Shown: positions 1 to 8,087, counted from the first letter of the stretch. The stretch is DNA of 22,388 nt from Alphaproteobacteria bacterium UBA1218 (GCA_002309215.1 DBXG01000036.1:1-22388), one strand, 5' to 3'. The notes: generated from the sequence alone by a model not told the origin. Numbers and translations: made by a program.

Positions 1-125
1 TCATAATAAAAACCGTTTTCAATCGCAGGCCCCCCAGCAAACTTTACATCTGGGTATAATTTTTGTACAGCCGCTGCCATAACATGTGCCAACGAATGAC
101 GAATTGTTTCAATTGGATAAGACAT
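1..125 (-). CDS. thrS: Threonyl-tRNA synthetase, N-terminal fragment (TGS-less)
   Basis: Partial gene whose 3' end lies beyond the window edge; only about 41 codons are present. The product would charge tRNA-Thr in the cytoplasm. Translating the minus strand from the ATG at 125 gives a protein that begins with IETIRHSLAHVMAAAV and runs to GPAIENGFYY. This is the start of the ThrRS N2/editing-domain signature (RHSxAHxxAxAV ... GPxIxxGFYYD). In full-length ThrRS this segment follows a TGS domain of about 60 residues. Here an in-frame TAA lies five codons upstream (138-140), so no TGS domain can precede it in this frame. An AAAGGTAA ribosome-binding site precedes the ATG. Identification is by motif and is firm; the absence of the TGS domain is seen directly, barring a sequencing frameshift. 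Confidence 0.9.
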   Translation of the reverse strand, partial: MSYPIETIRHSLAHVMAAAVQKLYPDVKFAGGPAIENGFYY

Positions 126-168
126 AATAATTACCTTTTATTTGATATTTTTACTAAATTGCTTGTTT

Positions 169-197
169 ATTATAATACGCGCGATTATTTTGCGCAA
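169..197 (-). promoter_or_regulatory. Putative sigma-70 promoter of thrS
   Basis: On the minus strand TTGCGC (197-192) lies 17 nt from TATAAT (174-169). This predicts a transcript start near 162 and a leader of about 37 nt before the thrS ATG. It is a consensus match by eye only. The neighbouring CCCC-AAA-GGGG hairpin at about 211-222 has no T-run and was not called. Confidence 0.5.
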
Positions 198-291
198 ATA
201 GAAATCTAGACCCCCAAAGGGGTTGTTGTTGTAGTGGTCAAAATATATAAATTATAAAACATGCCCGTATTTTATTACCATAAAATGAAAA

Positions 292-330
292 AGTCAAAAA
301 AAATCCGCCATTTTGTTATATGGCGGATTT
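292..330 (-). terminator. Rho-independent terminator of the rsmE-rluB-TPR operon
   Basis: An 11-bp perfect stem (301-311 pairing with 320-330, core ATCCGCCAT/ATGGCGGAT) encloses an 8-nt loop. On the minus strand it is followed by a U-run (A-run at 293-303 on the plus strand, with one interruption). It lies just beyond the stop codon of the TPR gene at 338. The plus-strand side is also T-rich, so the hairpin could work in both directions. Confidence 0.85.
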
Positions 331-337
331 TTATATT

Positions 338-1303
338 TTATTCCAAATTACCCAGCAACTTTTGGATTCTGTCTGCACTATCGTTATCATCTAATGCGAC
401 AGCCAAAGCAAACGCGGATTCCAAATCACTACGCGCAGCATCATTATTGCCCATTTTGAAATTCAACGCTGCAGATTTCTCAAAGTAACTCATCGCATTA
501 CTAGACTGTTTTTCGCGTTCATCTTGATTCGGGGCTGCCTGAATCTGTTCAGAAATAACACGAACCGCAGTAGTGTAATCGTTCACAGCGTTTTCATAAT
601 CACCCAATGCCGTATATGCCTCTGCACGTTCTGCATAAACATCTGCAGATACAGTCCCTTCTGCACGTGCCAAAGAATTAGTATAATCAGCGACAGCACC
701 ACGCCAATTTTTCAACCACAAATTCAATTGACCACGTTTGGCATACAAATCACGCATAGACAAAGATTCTGATGGTTTCATTGATTGTGCAGCCAAAGCA
801 TTATTTATATCATTCAAAGCCGCATCATAATTTTCCAATCTGGTATTCAACAAAGCCCTGTCATAAAAAGCAATCGCATTCATAGAATCTTTTTCAATTG
901 CGGCATCAAAATCTTCCAGAGCCTTTGTATAATTACCTATTTGCATATAGGCTTCACCACGTAATGCATACGCTACAGAAGTTGCATTTCCATCAATCGC
1001 GGTATCTAAATCAGCAATTGCATCATCTATATTACCACTATGCAATTTTTCTTTGGCAGAGTTTACATAATCTTGTGGCTGAATCAATGCCTCTTCAGTA
1101 ATAATCACATTTTGTGTTGATGGATGTAAAAATTCATGACTGCGCCCCAAGATATAAAATGTGGCAGCAATAAAGAACAAAATTATAAACCAATAAACAT
1201 AAATCGTCCAAGACCATACACTGGACGCAGAACAACAATTTTCTTTTGATGTTTGTGCAACAGCAGTTGCCTTGGTTTTCTTTGGATTTCTTGTACTTTT
1301 CAT
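338..1303 (-). CDS. Membrane-anchored TPR-repeat protein
   Basis: A 321-aa protein of unknown specific function. Residues 1-30 are basic and Ser/Thr-rich, followed by one hydrophobic segment at about 33-52 (YVYWFIILFFIAATFYI) that should anchor it in the inner membrane. The rest is a tetratricopeptide array of about six units (roughly 76-105, 110-140, 144-172, 185-215, 221-250, 272-303), with typical signatures such as AYALRGEAYMQIGNYTKAL and YAERAEAYTALGDYENAV. TPR arrays are protein-binding scaffolds; the partner cannot be read from sequence. AAGGAG lies just upstream of the ATG. It is the last gene of an apparent operon with rluB (30-nt gap) and rsmE, and ends in a terminator. I cannot assign a named family beyond TPR. 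Confidence 0.8.
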   Translation of the reverse strand: MKSTRNPKKTKATAVAQTSKENCCSASSVWSWTIYVYWFIILFFIAATFYILGRSHEFLHPSTQNVIITEEALIQPQDYVNSAKEKLHSGNIDDAIADLDTAIDGNATSVAYALRGEAYMQIGNYTKALEDFDAAIEKDSMNAIAFYDRALLNTRLENYDAALNDINNALAAQSMKPSESLSMRDLYAKRGQLNLWLKNWRGAVADYTNSLARAEGTVSADVYAERAEAYTALGDYENAVNDYTTAVRVISEQIQAAPNQDEREKQSSNAMSYFEKSAALNFKMGNNDAARSDLESAFALAVALDDNDSADRIQKLLGNLE

Positions 1304-1333
1304 ATTCCCTCTCCTTGGTTTTATACTTTGATT

Positions 1334-2032
1334 CTAAAGATTTTTCAACATCAGGTCAATTGTTTTCTTATCTATTTCTGAAATTTCACCAACTTTCAAT
1401 TTACCCAAATGTATTGGACCGTAAGATATACGATGCAAAGCAATAACTGGCGAACCAATATGCTTTAGTACAATTCTGATTTCGTTCTTTTTACCCTCGG
1501 TCACCATGATACGCAAAGTCTTGTCATCAATAACATCTATTTGCATAGGACGATATTTAACACCATCAATCGTTACACCATGACGCGCAATATCCAAACC
1601 AGACTTTTTATGTTTTACAACAGTCGCGATATAGGTTCGCGGAATATGATTTTGTGGCAAAGACATTTTACGCGCAAAATCACCATTATTTGTCAGCAAC
1701 AATAATCCACTGGTCTTGAAATCTAATCGCCCAATATATTTAAGATGTTTGTACTTATCGTCTATGACATCATATATTGTCTTTCTGTTTTCTGGATCAC
1801 GAACCGTTGTCATTGTGTTTATTGGCTTATGAAACATATATAGTTGAATCGCTGTATCCGGCTGAATCTGCCGATTATGAACAAATACTTTATCATCATC
1901 ACTAACAAAAAATACAGGCGTATCAACAACATTTCCATTAACAGAAACAGCGCCTTGGGATATAAGTTTTTCAGCATCACGTCTGGACGTAACCCCACAA
2001 TCTGCAATGTATTTTGCTAATCTTACTTTCAT
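1334..2032 (-). CDS. RluB/RsuA-family pseudouridine synthase
   Basis: A 232-aa cytoplasmic RNA-modification enzyme that isomerises a uridine in rRNA to pseudouridine. It has an N-terminal S4 RNA-binding domain (about 1-48, VRLAKYIADCGVTSRRDAEK) and then the catalytic domain with the family motif GRLDFKTSGLLLLTNNG at 101-117. D104 is the expected catalytic aspartate. The length and S4-plus-catalytic layout fit the RsuA/RluB/RluE/RluF group. Whether the target is 23S (RluB) or 16S (RsuA) cannot be decided here, so no symbol is given. Its ATG overlaps the rsmE stop codon (ATGA, 2029-2032), indicating translational coupling with another rRNA-modification gene. Confidence 0.9.
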   Translation of the reverse strand: MKVRLAKYIADCGVTSRRDAEKLISQGAVSVNGNVVDTPVFFVSDDDKVFVHNRQIQPDTAIQLYMFHKPINTMTTVRDPENRKTIYDVIDDKYKHLKYIGRLDFKTSGLLLLTNNGDFARKMSLPQNHIPRTYIATVVKHKKSGLDIARHGVTIDGVKYRPMQIDVIDDKTLRIMVTEGKKNEIRIVLKHIGSPVIALHRISYGPIHLGKLKVGEISEIDKKTIDLMLKNL

Positions 2033-2688
2033 TTATCCAGAGCCTTTGATATCGCAACAACCGCAGCAACCTCTGCCCGCAAAATTGTTTTCCCTAATGA
2101 CAATCCTTGCACCCCTGCTTTATCCATTACCTCAAACTCATTGGGTGAAAAGCCACCTTCTGGACCGACAAACATTTTCTTTATCGATTCGATTTTGTTC
2201 GATATATCTTTGCCGTGTCCCGCACGTTCATCAGCAACAATTAAACCGCCTAAATCTAAATCAGCAAATTTAATTGGTGGCAATAATTTCGGAATAGTGT
2301 TTCGACCAGACTGCTCAGACGCTTCTACTATAATCTTCTGCATACGTTCCCAATTTATATGATGCGCCACAGTTCGTTCTGTTATCACAGGTTGTAGCTT
2401 CGCGACCCCCATTTGTGTCACCATATTTAACATCTCATCCGTCTTTTTAATTGGGGCAAAATAAAAAATCAAATCGTTACTTGGGTCTTGGTGGTCTGTT
2501 TTATCACCTATAACAAGAGACTTATCATTATCAGATAAAACAGCATTATATTCCACGCCAGCATTAAAAACCAAACACTCACTCGTCCGCATTACATGCC
2601 GTAAATAGTGCGCAATATTTTTATCCGCGACAACTGTTATGCCGCACTCTATATCTTGGTTTATAAATATTCTTGGTTTATTTTGCAT
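2029..2688 (-). CDS. rsmE: 16S rRNA m3U1498 methyltransferase RsmE
   Basis: A 219-aa SPOUT-family methyltransferase that methylates N3 of U1498 in 16S rRNA using S-adenosylmethionine. Family signatures are EASEQSGR (122-129), VGPEGGFS (174-181) and the knot segment LSLGKTILRAEVA (197-209), where many homologues have LR(T/A)ETA. The length is slightly below the usual 240 or so. The gene heads the rsmE-rluB-TPR operon and diverges from virD4. It ends in the only TGA stop in the window, inside an ATGA overlap with rluB, with a back-up TAA two codons later in the same frame (2023-2025). No clear Shine-Dalgarno is visible before the ATG. Confidence 0.93.
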   Translation of the reverse strand: MQNKPRIFINQDIECGITVVADKNIAHYLRHVMRTSECLVFNAGVEYNAVLSDNDKSLVIGDKTDHQDPSNDLIFYFAPIKKTDEMLNMVTQMGVAKLQPVITERTVAHHINWERMQKIIVEASEQSGRNTIPKLLPPIKFADLDLGGLIVADERAGHGKDISNKIESIKKMFVGPEGGFSPNEFEVMDKAGVQGLSLGKTILRAEVAAVVAISKALDK

Positions 2689-2723
2689 TTTTTAATCTTT
2701 TGTTATTAAAAATCTTATTTTTA

Positions 2724-2732
2724 TGATATAAT
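2724..2732 (+). promoter_or_regulatory. Extended -10 promoter of virD4 (apparently leaderless)
   Basis: TG-A-TATAAT (TGn plus a perfect -10 hexamer at 2727-2732) lies 7 nt before the virD4 ATG at 2740. With standard -10 spacing the transcript would start at about 2739-2740, on the start codon itself. There is no Shine-Dalgarno between the hexamer and the ATG. The -35 region is weak. The 11-mer TATGATATAAT recurs at 20308-20318. Confidence 0.55.
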
Positions 2733-2736
2733 ACCA
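2728..2736 (-). promoter_or_regulatory. Extended -10 promoter of rsmE, overlapping the virD4 promoter
   Basis: On the minus strand TG-G-TATTAT (2736-2728) gives an extended -10 element and a predicted start near 2721, with a leader of about 33 nt before rsmE. Five bases are shared with the virD4 -10 hexamer on the other strand, so the two promoters could not be occupied together. Confidence 0.4.
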
Positions 2737-2739
2737 ACC

Positions 2740-5016
2740 ATGGCAATAAAATTCAACATTTTCTCTGGTAGTGGTACTGGCAAAGGGTTAAAAATCTTTG
2801 ATTCATCAAAGTACAAGGAACACGAACAGACATCTGTGGCGCGCACATTTTGGGCAATACGGTGGAGTGTTGGTATCTGGCTTATCTGCGCATTGGCATT
2901 TGGGCTTTCATTTGTTATTGAATATATATGGCGTTACGGTTGGTCACCTGCCAGTCAGCAGTGGTCAATACTATATATAAAAAATATGTTCACAACGTTT
3001 GGAATGTCAGCTGTTGCGGAGTTTCCATATTGGTTATCAAGAACAGTATCTCATCCTGATTTTGCTTCTATGACCCCATTATTGCCAATTATTGCATATT
3101 ATTTCTTGTCAGACATAACATTTAAAAACGAATTTAATCCGCATGATAAAGATAAATACGATGAAAAATCTTCACGCAAGGCAACAGTCGAAGATATTAA
3201 AAAAATGGGAAAAGATTTCAAGAACAAAGAAGGTTTATTTCATGGTTTTATGATGGTGCTTGGTTATTTCAAGTATAAAGGCAAAGAAACCCCGTTAATG
3301 TTTGACGAATGTTTGTCTGCTTTGTGTGTGGCACCTCCGGGAACCGGTAAAACATCTGGTGTTGTACGACCAACGATTTTGGAATGCGATACTGTATCAA
3401 TGATTATAAACGACCCTAAACCTGAATTAAAGCAGGACACATCTGCTTATCGTTCTACCGTTGGACCTGTGTTTATTATGAATTGGTCTGGCCAGGACGA
3501 TCCAGAACGTGGTATATATTATCCATCTTGGAATCCGCTATCCCCTGAACATGTGCCACACAATTCTGAACAGCGTGATTTGTATATTGACGCAATTTGC
3601 AAAGTTTTGGTTCCAGATGTCAAATCCGGAAATGCGGATCCACACTGGGCAAATACTGGACGCGCAGGCTTGGCGGGGCTGGTCCATTTTATTGTATCAA
3701 AAATAGAACGTGCCAAAGCGGACGATTATTTTTATAATCGCATAGAAAACGGAACATTAACCGCTGATGATGCAGCATTACTTGGCGAATATTATTTATC
3801 GATGATGAACGACCCAAACGCTTATGCGGCATATTCCATGTTACAACGTGGTGAATTGAACGCGATGAATTATGTTCATGTGGGAACATGGGCTGGCATC
3901 ACAGATGAATGGCGTGGTAAAGAGGCATCTTTATCAATGATTTTGGATTGGATAACTGCAAGTCAGGTTCAGATTGCAGAAGACCTGGAACAACGTCGCA
4001 AAGAAGGCGATCAAATGGTTATGATGGCAGACCCAATGAAAGACTTGTTCATTAATGCTGTTGATGAAGCGCGTCGTTATGCTTATGCCCATCGTTGTGT
4101 TTCTGAACTAACCCAATTGGCAAACACCCCAGATAAAGAACGCGGTTCTATCTTGTCAACTATGATGGAAGGTCTGGCAATTTTCCGTAATGTTGCTGTT
4201 CGCAACAGAACAAGTCATTCTGATTTCCATTTTTCAGATTTACGCGGAATCAAAGACCCAAAAGACGGCAAAATTAAACCGGTCAGTGTATATCTGTCTG
4301 TGAACATGGTTGATGCCCAGGCAGTCAATCCAATTACCGCTATATTTATCGAATTGATGTCGAATTATTTATTGGCACATACGCCTGGTACAGTTGTTGA
4401 TGGCGAAACTGTTGGACCATGCCCTGTGTTATTTGTGCTTGATGAAATGCCGAAAATGCAAAAACTGGACGCAGTTATCCAGGGACCTGATTTAGGACGT
4501 GGATGCAAAGTATCTTATTTAATCATTGGTCAAGATTTGCACCAGATTCAAGAAAGATACGGTCCAGATGCCGCTGCAACAATTATTTCTACTACTGCCG
4601 CAAAAATAGTTTTCCGCCAAAACGACCCAGACACAGCAGAAAGATTTTCCAAAATGATGGGACAAAAAATCAAAAAGAAATATGAAGTTGATGAGGAAAA
4701 AAACGAAGAAAAACTTGGACCAGAAAAAACCGAAGATTTATTCAGCCCGATGGATATTATGAAATTACCATCAAATAAACAATTAGTTATTTACCAAGGT
4801 TGGTATCACAGACCAATCGAAGCAACTCGTCTGGAATACTATTTAAATAAAACACCCGTCCAAAAGGCTATATTGGATAAAATGAAAATGGGTGAATCAT
4901 CACCATTACCAGAGTTCTTGATTCCTTATCACCATATGGTTATGGGATACGATGGCGCTCCGAAAGTTTATAATCCAAATACAAAAGAAATAAAAATATT
5001 GGAACCGCTTAAATAA
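2740..5016 (+). CDS. virD4: VirD4/TraG-type coupling ATPase of a type IV secretion system
   Basis: A 758-aa inner-membrane ATPase that recruits substrates to a type IV secretion channel. Hydrophobic segments at about 42-62 and 110-126 form the N-terminal membrane anchor. The Walker A motif is APPGTGKT (198-205), preceding a VVRPTIL segment typical of VirD4/TraG. Walker B is VLFVLDE ending at D568/E569, followed by EMPKM. The conserved C-terminal DLHQIQERYG and TAAKIVFRQND segments are also present. It is longer than typical VirD4 (about 600-670 aa); the excess lies in a helical insert between the Walker motifs (about residues 330-460), probably an enlarged all-alpha domain. No other vir/trb gene is in the window. 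It begins a plus-strand run ending with lpoB. The call is firm at family level; the T4SS subtype is undetermined. Confidence 0.9.
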   Translation: MAIKFNIFSGSGTGKGLKIFDSSKYKEHEQTSVARTFWAIRWSVGIWLICALAFGLSFVIEYIWRYGWSPASQQWSILYIKNMFTTFGMSAVAEFPYWLSRTVSHPDFASMTPLLPIIAYYFLSDITFKNEFNPHDKDKYDEKSSRKATVEDIKKMGKDFKNKEGLFHGFMMVLGYFKYKGKETPLMFDECLSALCVAPPGTGKTSGVVRPTILECDTVSMIINDPKPELKQDTSAYRSTVGPVFIMNWSGQDDPERGIYYPSWNPLSPEHVPHNSEQRDLYIDAICKVLVPDVKSGNADPHWANTGRAGLAGLVHFIVSKIERAKADDYFYNRIENGTLTADDAALLGEYYLSMMNDPNAYAAYSMLQRGELNAMNYVHVGTWAGITDEWRGKEASLSMILDWITASQVQIAEDLEQRRKEGDQMVMMADPMKDLFINAVDEARRYAYAHRCVSELTQLANTPDKERGSILSTMMEGLAIFRNVAVRNRTSHSDFHFSDLRGIKDPKDGKIKPVSVYLSVNMVDAQAVNPITAIFIELMSNYLLAHTPGTVVDGETVGPCPVLFVLDEMPKMQKLDAVIQGPDLGRGCKVSYLIIGQDLHQIQERYGPDAAATIISTTAAKIVFRQNDPDTAERFSKMMGQKIKKKYEVDEEKNEEKLGPEKTEDLFSPMDIMKLPSNKQLVIYQGWYHRPIEATRLEYYLNKTPVQKAILDKMKMGESSPLPEFLIPYHHMVMGYDGAPKVYNPNTKEIKILEPLK

Positions 5017-5027
5017 TCAATTTGGCC

Positions 5028-6266
5028 ATGCGCAAAATATTTTATCTTTGTTTGTTTTTGTTATGTGGATGCGCAGCCAGTGTTCAATCACATTTGGACA
5101 CAATACAAAACGATTTTTCCAATGGGCAATTTGAATCTGAAACATTAAATAATTCAGAGCCAGCAAAACAAAACAACCTCGAACTGTTAATAAACGGTAC
5201 TGCTCTATTTCATAAAAACAAGTTCCAAGAAAGCGATTCGGTTTTTGAGGAGTTTAACAAACGAAACCTTTCATCAACCGATTCGTCTGTGACACGTGAA
5301 GCCACAGGTTTATTGTTTGGCCAGGGTATAAACTCATATAAACCATACATGATGGATTCTTTATTTGTTTCTTATTATCAAATATGGGATTTATTGGCTA
5401 TGAACGATTTAGAAAATGTACGTGTAGTTATAAACCAATCTTATAATCGTCAGCAAGATATGTCGATAAAATATAAAAAATTGATAGAAGAAAACAAAGA
5501 TAAAATAAAATCTGAAAACACAGAGTTGAAAAACATTATCGACGCCAATACAGCAGATTGGTTGGCTTTTAACGATATTATGAATCCGGCATTAATGTAT
5601 TTATCAGGCATATATTTTTTAACAATTGGCGATTATGAAAACGCGACAACATATCTGAAACGCGCTTCTGGTATGGTGCCAGATAACACGTTTATCAAAC
5701 AAGATTTAGAATTGGCGCAACAACGTCAAAAACCAAATAATATAATCTGGACATTCACAGAAACAGGTTTTGCACCACGTTTACAAGAAAGAAATGCAGG
5801 TTTATTTTTACCACCAATCGGGATGATTTATTTTTCATTCAGCGAACCGATATTTGGCAACAAATCTGTAAAACCAAAAAACGCACAAATGTTGGCGAAT
5901 GTGGACGCTATGTTCATAACGGAATATGGCGAATACAGAACAAACGAGATTCTGCGTTCTTATACCAGTGCTGTATCCAAAGCAACATTACAGGCAACAA
6001 TGTATAATTCACACAGCAGTTCTGCACCATTGATGGGCATATTATCGTCTATATACACAGTATCATCATCAAATACTGATGTGCGCACATGGGCAACCCT
6101 GCCACAATATATATACGTATCCAGAATTGAAAACACCAAATCAAACTTGAACAATCTGGATGTAAATGATACGATAAAGTCTGAATTGAAAGCTGGTGGA
6201 AACAATCTACTATATGTCCGCACCGCACCAAATACTATTGATACAAAAGTGATAAGATTAAAATAA
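5028..6266 (+). CDS. COG3014-like TPR lipoprotein
   Basis: A 412-aa predicted lipoprotein. MRKIFYLCLFLLCGC is a signal peptide ending in a lipobox (LCGC, lipidated C15). The ATG at 5028 was preferred over the in-frame TTG at 5022 because it gives a standard signal peptide. It is followed by helical repeats, one clearly TPR-like (ALMYLSGIYFLTIGDYENA, about 185-205). The C-terminal half is beta-rich, with GFAPRLQER and DVRTWATLPQYIYVSR. These segments match my memory of the COG3014 family of uncharacterised envelope lipoproteins, which is often encoded next to LpoB; an LpoB-like gene lies two genes downstream here. Only 11 nt separate it from the virD4 stop and no good Shine-Dalgarno is visible, suggesting coupled translation. 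Function unknown; an envelope or peptidoglycan role is inferred from context. Confidence 0.65.
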   Translation: MRKIFYLCLFLLCGCAASVQSHLDTIQNDFSNGQFESETLNNSEPAKQNNLELLINGTALFHKNKFQESDSVFEEFNKRNLSSTDSSVTREATGLLFGQGINSYKPYMMDSLFVSYYQIWDLLAMNDLENVRVVINQSYNRQQDMSIKYKKLIEENKDKIKSENTELKNIIDANTADWLAFNDIMNPALMYLSGIYFLTIGDYENATTYLKRASGMVPDNTFIKQDLELAQQRQKPNNIIWTFTETGFAPRLQERNAGLFLPPIGMIYFSFSEPIFGNKSVKPKNAQMLANVDAMFITEYGEYRTNEILRSYTSAVSKATLQATMYNSHSSSAPLMGILSSIYTVSSSNTDVRTWATLPQYIYVSRIENTKSNLNNLDVNDTIKSELKAGGNNLLYVRTAPNTIDTKVIRLK

Positions 6267-6280
6267 AGGAAACAAACACG

Positions 6281-7432
6281 ATGGCAACCAAAGATTCCAT
6301 TTTCTTTATAGATAAAGAAACGAAACTACCATATGACCCAATTAGTATAGTCATTCCGAATTTTTCTGATGATGAATCACAAATAGGATTTGATTGGTTT
6401 AAAACTTGCGGTGCTGACCTTTCCAATATGGATTTGTCTGTTTTGGGCGATAAAATAAAATATATAGTTTTTGATGAAAAAACAATTTTTCCACCTGCTG
6501 ATAAATTGCCGAAAGATTTCAACCCACAAAAATTATTAGAAGACGGGAAAAATCCTGGTCTAGGTGTTCGCGATTTACACAAAAAAGGAATTACAGGTAA
6601 AGGTATCACAGTTGCAATACTTGATCAGGCTTTTAATATAAATCACCAAGAAATCAAAGATAATTTAATTCATTACGAAATCATCGGAAAGACTTTCACA
6701 CATTTCCACGGTTCAATGGTATCAAGTTTATTATGCGGAAAAACGACCGGAGTTGCACCCGATACCAAGCTGGTGTATTTCGCATCTGGAACGAAAAACG
6801 AAAATCATGAAAGAACGGCCCAAAACGATATTACTGCATTAAGAAAAATTTTAGATATGAATGCGAAATTACCAGATAACGAAAAAATATCTGCTGTATC
6901 TATCAGTCGCGGTTGGTATTCTAGTGCCCCAGAAAGCGAAGAATTTAAAGAAATTGTATTGCAATTAATCGAATCTGGTGTTTTTATGTTACCAGTAAAT
7001 GCTCGTACATATTATGGACCTTCCGCTAATTTTATTACAACAGACAGGAATATTAATTCGGACCCAGATGATATAAAATCTTACGTTCCTGGTTTTTGGC
7101 CCAACAAAATGCTCGACAATTTTATTCTTGCTGTTGCAGGCGGCAGAACCGGTGCAGGACCTACAGCACCAGATGATTACATGTATTGGGGCGCCAATAG
7201 TGGTATTTCTTGGGCGACACCATATATGGTTGGGGTATACGCATTGGCTAAACAGGTTTATCCAAACTTAACACCATTGAAATTTTTTGAGGTGGCCAGA
7301 CAAACTGGATATCCAATGGAATTATCCGACGGACGTAAAAATATTTTAATTCAACCAAAGAAAATTATTGAACAATTACAAAACGAATTACTTTTACAAC
7401 AGCAAATGAACAACAAAAAACAAAAGGACTAG
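6281..7432 (+). CDS. Subtilisin-family (S8) serine protease without signal peptide
   Basis: A 383-aa predicted peptidase. The subtilase triad can be placed at D115 (TVAILDQAF), H143 (HFHGSMVSSLL) and S310 (NSGISWATPY, cf. GTSMAxP). N240 (LPVNAR) is a candidate oxyanion-hole asparagine. The core runs from about 95 to 345. The first 90 residues are not recognised and could be a prodomain or binding domain. There is no N-terminal signal peptide or membrane segment, although both downstream and upstream neighbours are lipoproteins. The C-terminus is hydrophilic and Gln/Lys-rich (LLQQQMNNKKQKD). An AAGGAAA site precedes the ATG, 14 nt after the lipoprotein stop, and the gene ends 2 nt before lpoB. 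The protein is either cytoplasmic or exported without Sec; delivery by the T4SS is an untested inference from virD4 in the same run. Confidence 0.82.
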   Translation: MATKDSIFFIDKETKLPYDPISIVIPNFSDDESQIGFDWFKTCGADLSNMDLSVLGDKIKYIVFDEKTIFPPADKLPKDFNPQKLLEDGKNPGLGVRDLHKKGITGKGITVAILDQAFNINHQEIKDNLIHYEIIGKTFTHFHGSMVSSLLCGKTTGVAPDTKLVYFASGTKNENHERTAQNDITALRKILDMNAKLPDNEKISAVSISRGWYSSAPESEEFKEIVLQLIESGVFMLPVNARTYYGPSANFITTDRNINSDPDDIKSYVPGFWPNKMLDNFILAVAGGRTGAGPTAPDDYMYWGANSGISWATPYMVGVYALAKQVYPNLTPLKFFEVARQTGYPMELSDGRKNILIQPKKIIEQLQNELLLQQQMNNKKQKD

Positions 7433-7434
7433 AT

Positions 7435-8040
7435 ATGAAAAAAATGATACCTTGTGCAATATGCCTTGCACTTTGTGGTTGCAGTGAAACACGCGTTATT
7501 GATTTACAAAATGACAAAGAAGTTTCAACTATGCAAAATGTTATGGAATTGGAATATCGTGATTGGACCGATACAGCAGAAACCATGACAAAATCCATGT
7601 TAGATAGTGGCGTATTTAAACAAAAGACAAAACCAGTAATTGCAATTGGCAATATTGTAAATGATACCGCCCAACGTTTTGATACTGATATTTTGACCAA
7701 GAAAATCAGAACAACAATTCTGAAATCTGGCAGCGCACAAATCGCAACAAACTTTTCTGGCGAAGACACTGTATCCAATGCTGTTCGTAATGTTCGCAAC
7801 AACGACGAATACGACCAATCTACTGTTGCCGGCAAAGGAAACTTGATTGCACCAAATATGTCATTATCTGGTAAAATGCTGCAAAGAAATATGAAATTGA
7901 AATCCGGTTGGTTTTCATCAAACGATACACGCGTAGAATATTATCTGCAAATGACTTTGACAGACCTGAAAACAGGTTTATCAGTTTGGGAAGACGAAAA
8001 ACCAATTATCAAAGAAGGCGACCACGCACCAACATGGTAA
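7435..8040 (+). CDS. LpoB-like penicillin-binding-protein activator lipoprotein
   Basis: A 201-aa predicted lipoprotein. MKKMIPCAICLALCGC is a signal peptide with the same LCGC lipobox as the COG3014-like gene. The mature part matches the LpoB family: DWTDTAETMTKSMLDSG, then KPVIAIGNIVNDTAQRFDTD and LTKKIRTTILKSG, with a C-terminal TGLSVWEDEKPI segment (cf. VWSEEKEI). LpoB is an outer-membrane lipoprotein that activates the class A penicillin-binding protein PBP1B in E. coli; in other lineages the partner is usually unknown. The ribosome-binding site (AAAAGGA) lies in the end of the protease gene, so translation is coupled. A terminator follows at 8061-8084. Family assignment is good; activation of a PBP is inferred. 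Confidence 0.8.
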   Translation: MKKMIPCAICLALCGCSETRVIDLQNDKEVSTMQNVMELEYRDWTDTAETMTKSMLDSGVFKQKTKPVIAIGNIVNDTAQRFDTDILTKKIRTTILKSGSAQIATNFSGEDTVSNAVRNVRNNDEYDQSTVAGKGNLIAPNMSLSGKMLQRNMKLKSGWFSSNDTRVEYYLQMTLTDLKTGLSVWEDEKPIIKEGDHAPTW

Positions 8041-8060
8041 ACACAAAATATAATCAATCA

Positions 8061-8084
8061 AAAACCGCCTATACGGCGGGTTTT
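8061..8084. terminator. Bidirectional terminator between lpoB-like and bamB genes
   Basis: A CCGCC/GGCGG stem with a TATAC loop (8065-8079) is flanked by AAAA on the left and TTTT on the right, with one bulged G at 8080. It lies between two convergent genes and immediately follows the bamB stop codon on the minus strand. Confidence 0.8.
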
Positions 8085-8087
8085 CTG

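Noticed and set aside
211..222. CCCC-AAA-GGGG hairpin upstream of thrS
   Set aside because: The stem is short, there is no T-run, and it does not fit a riboswitch or T-box pattern that I could trace.
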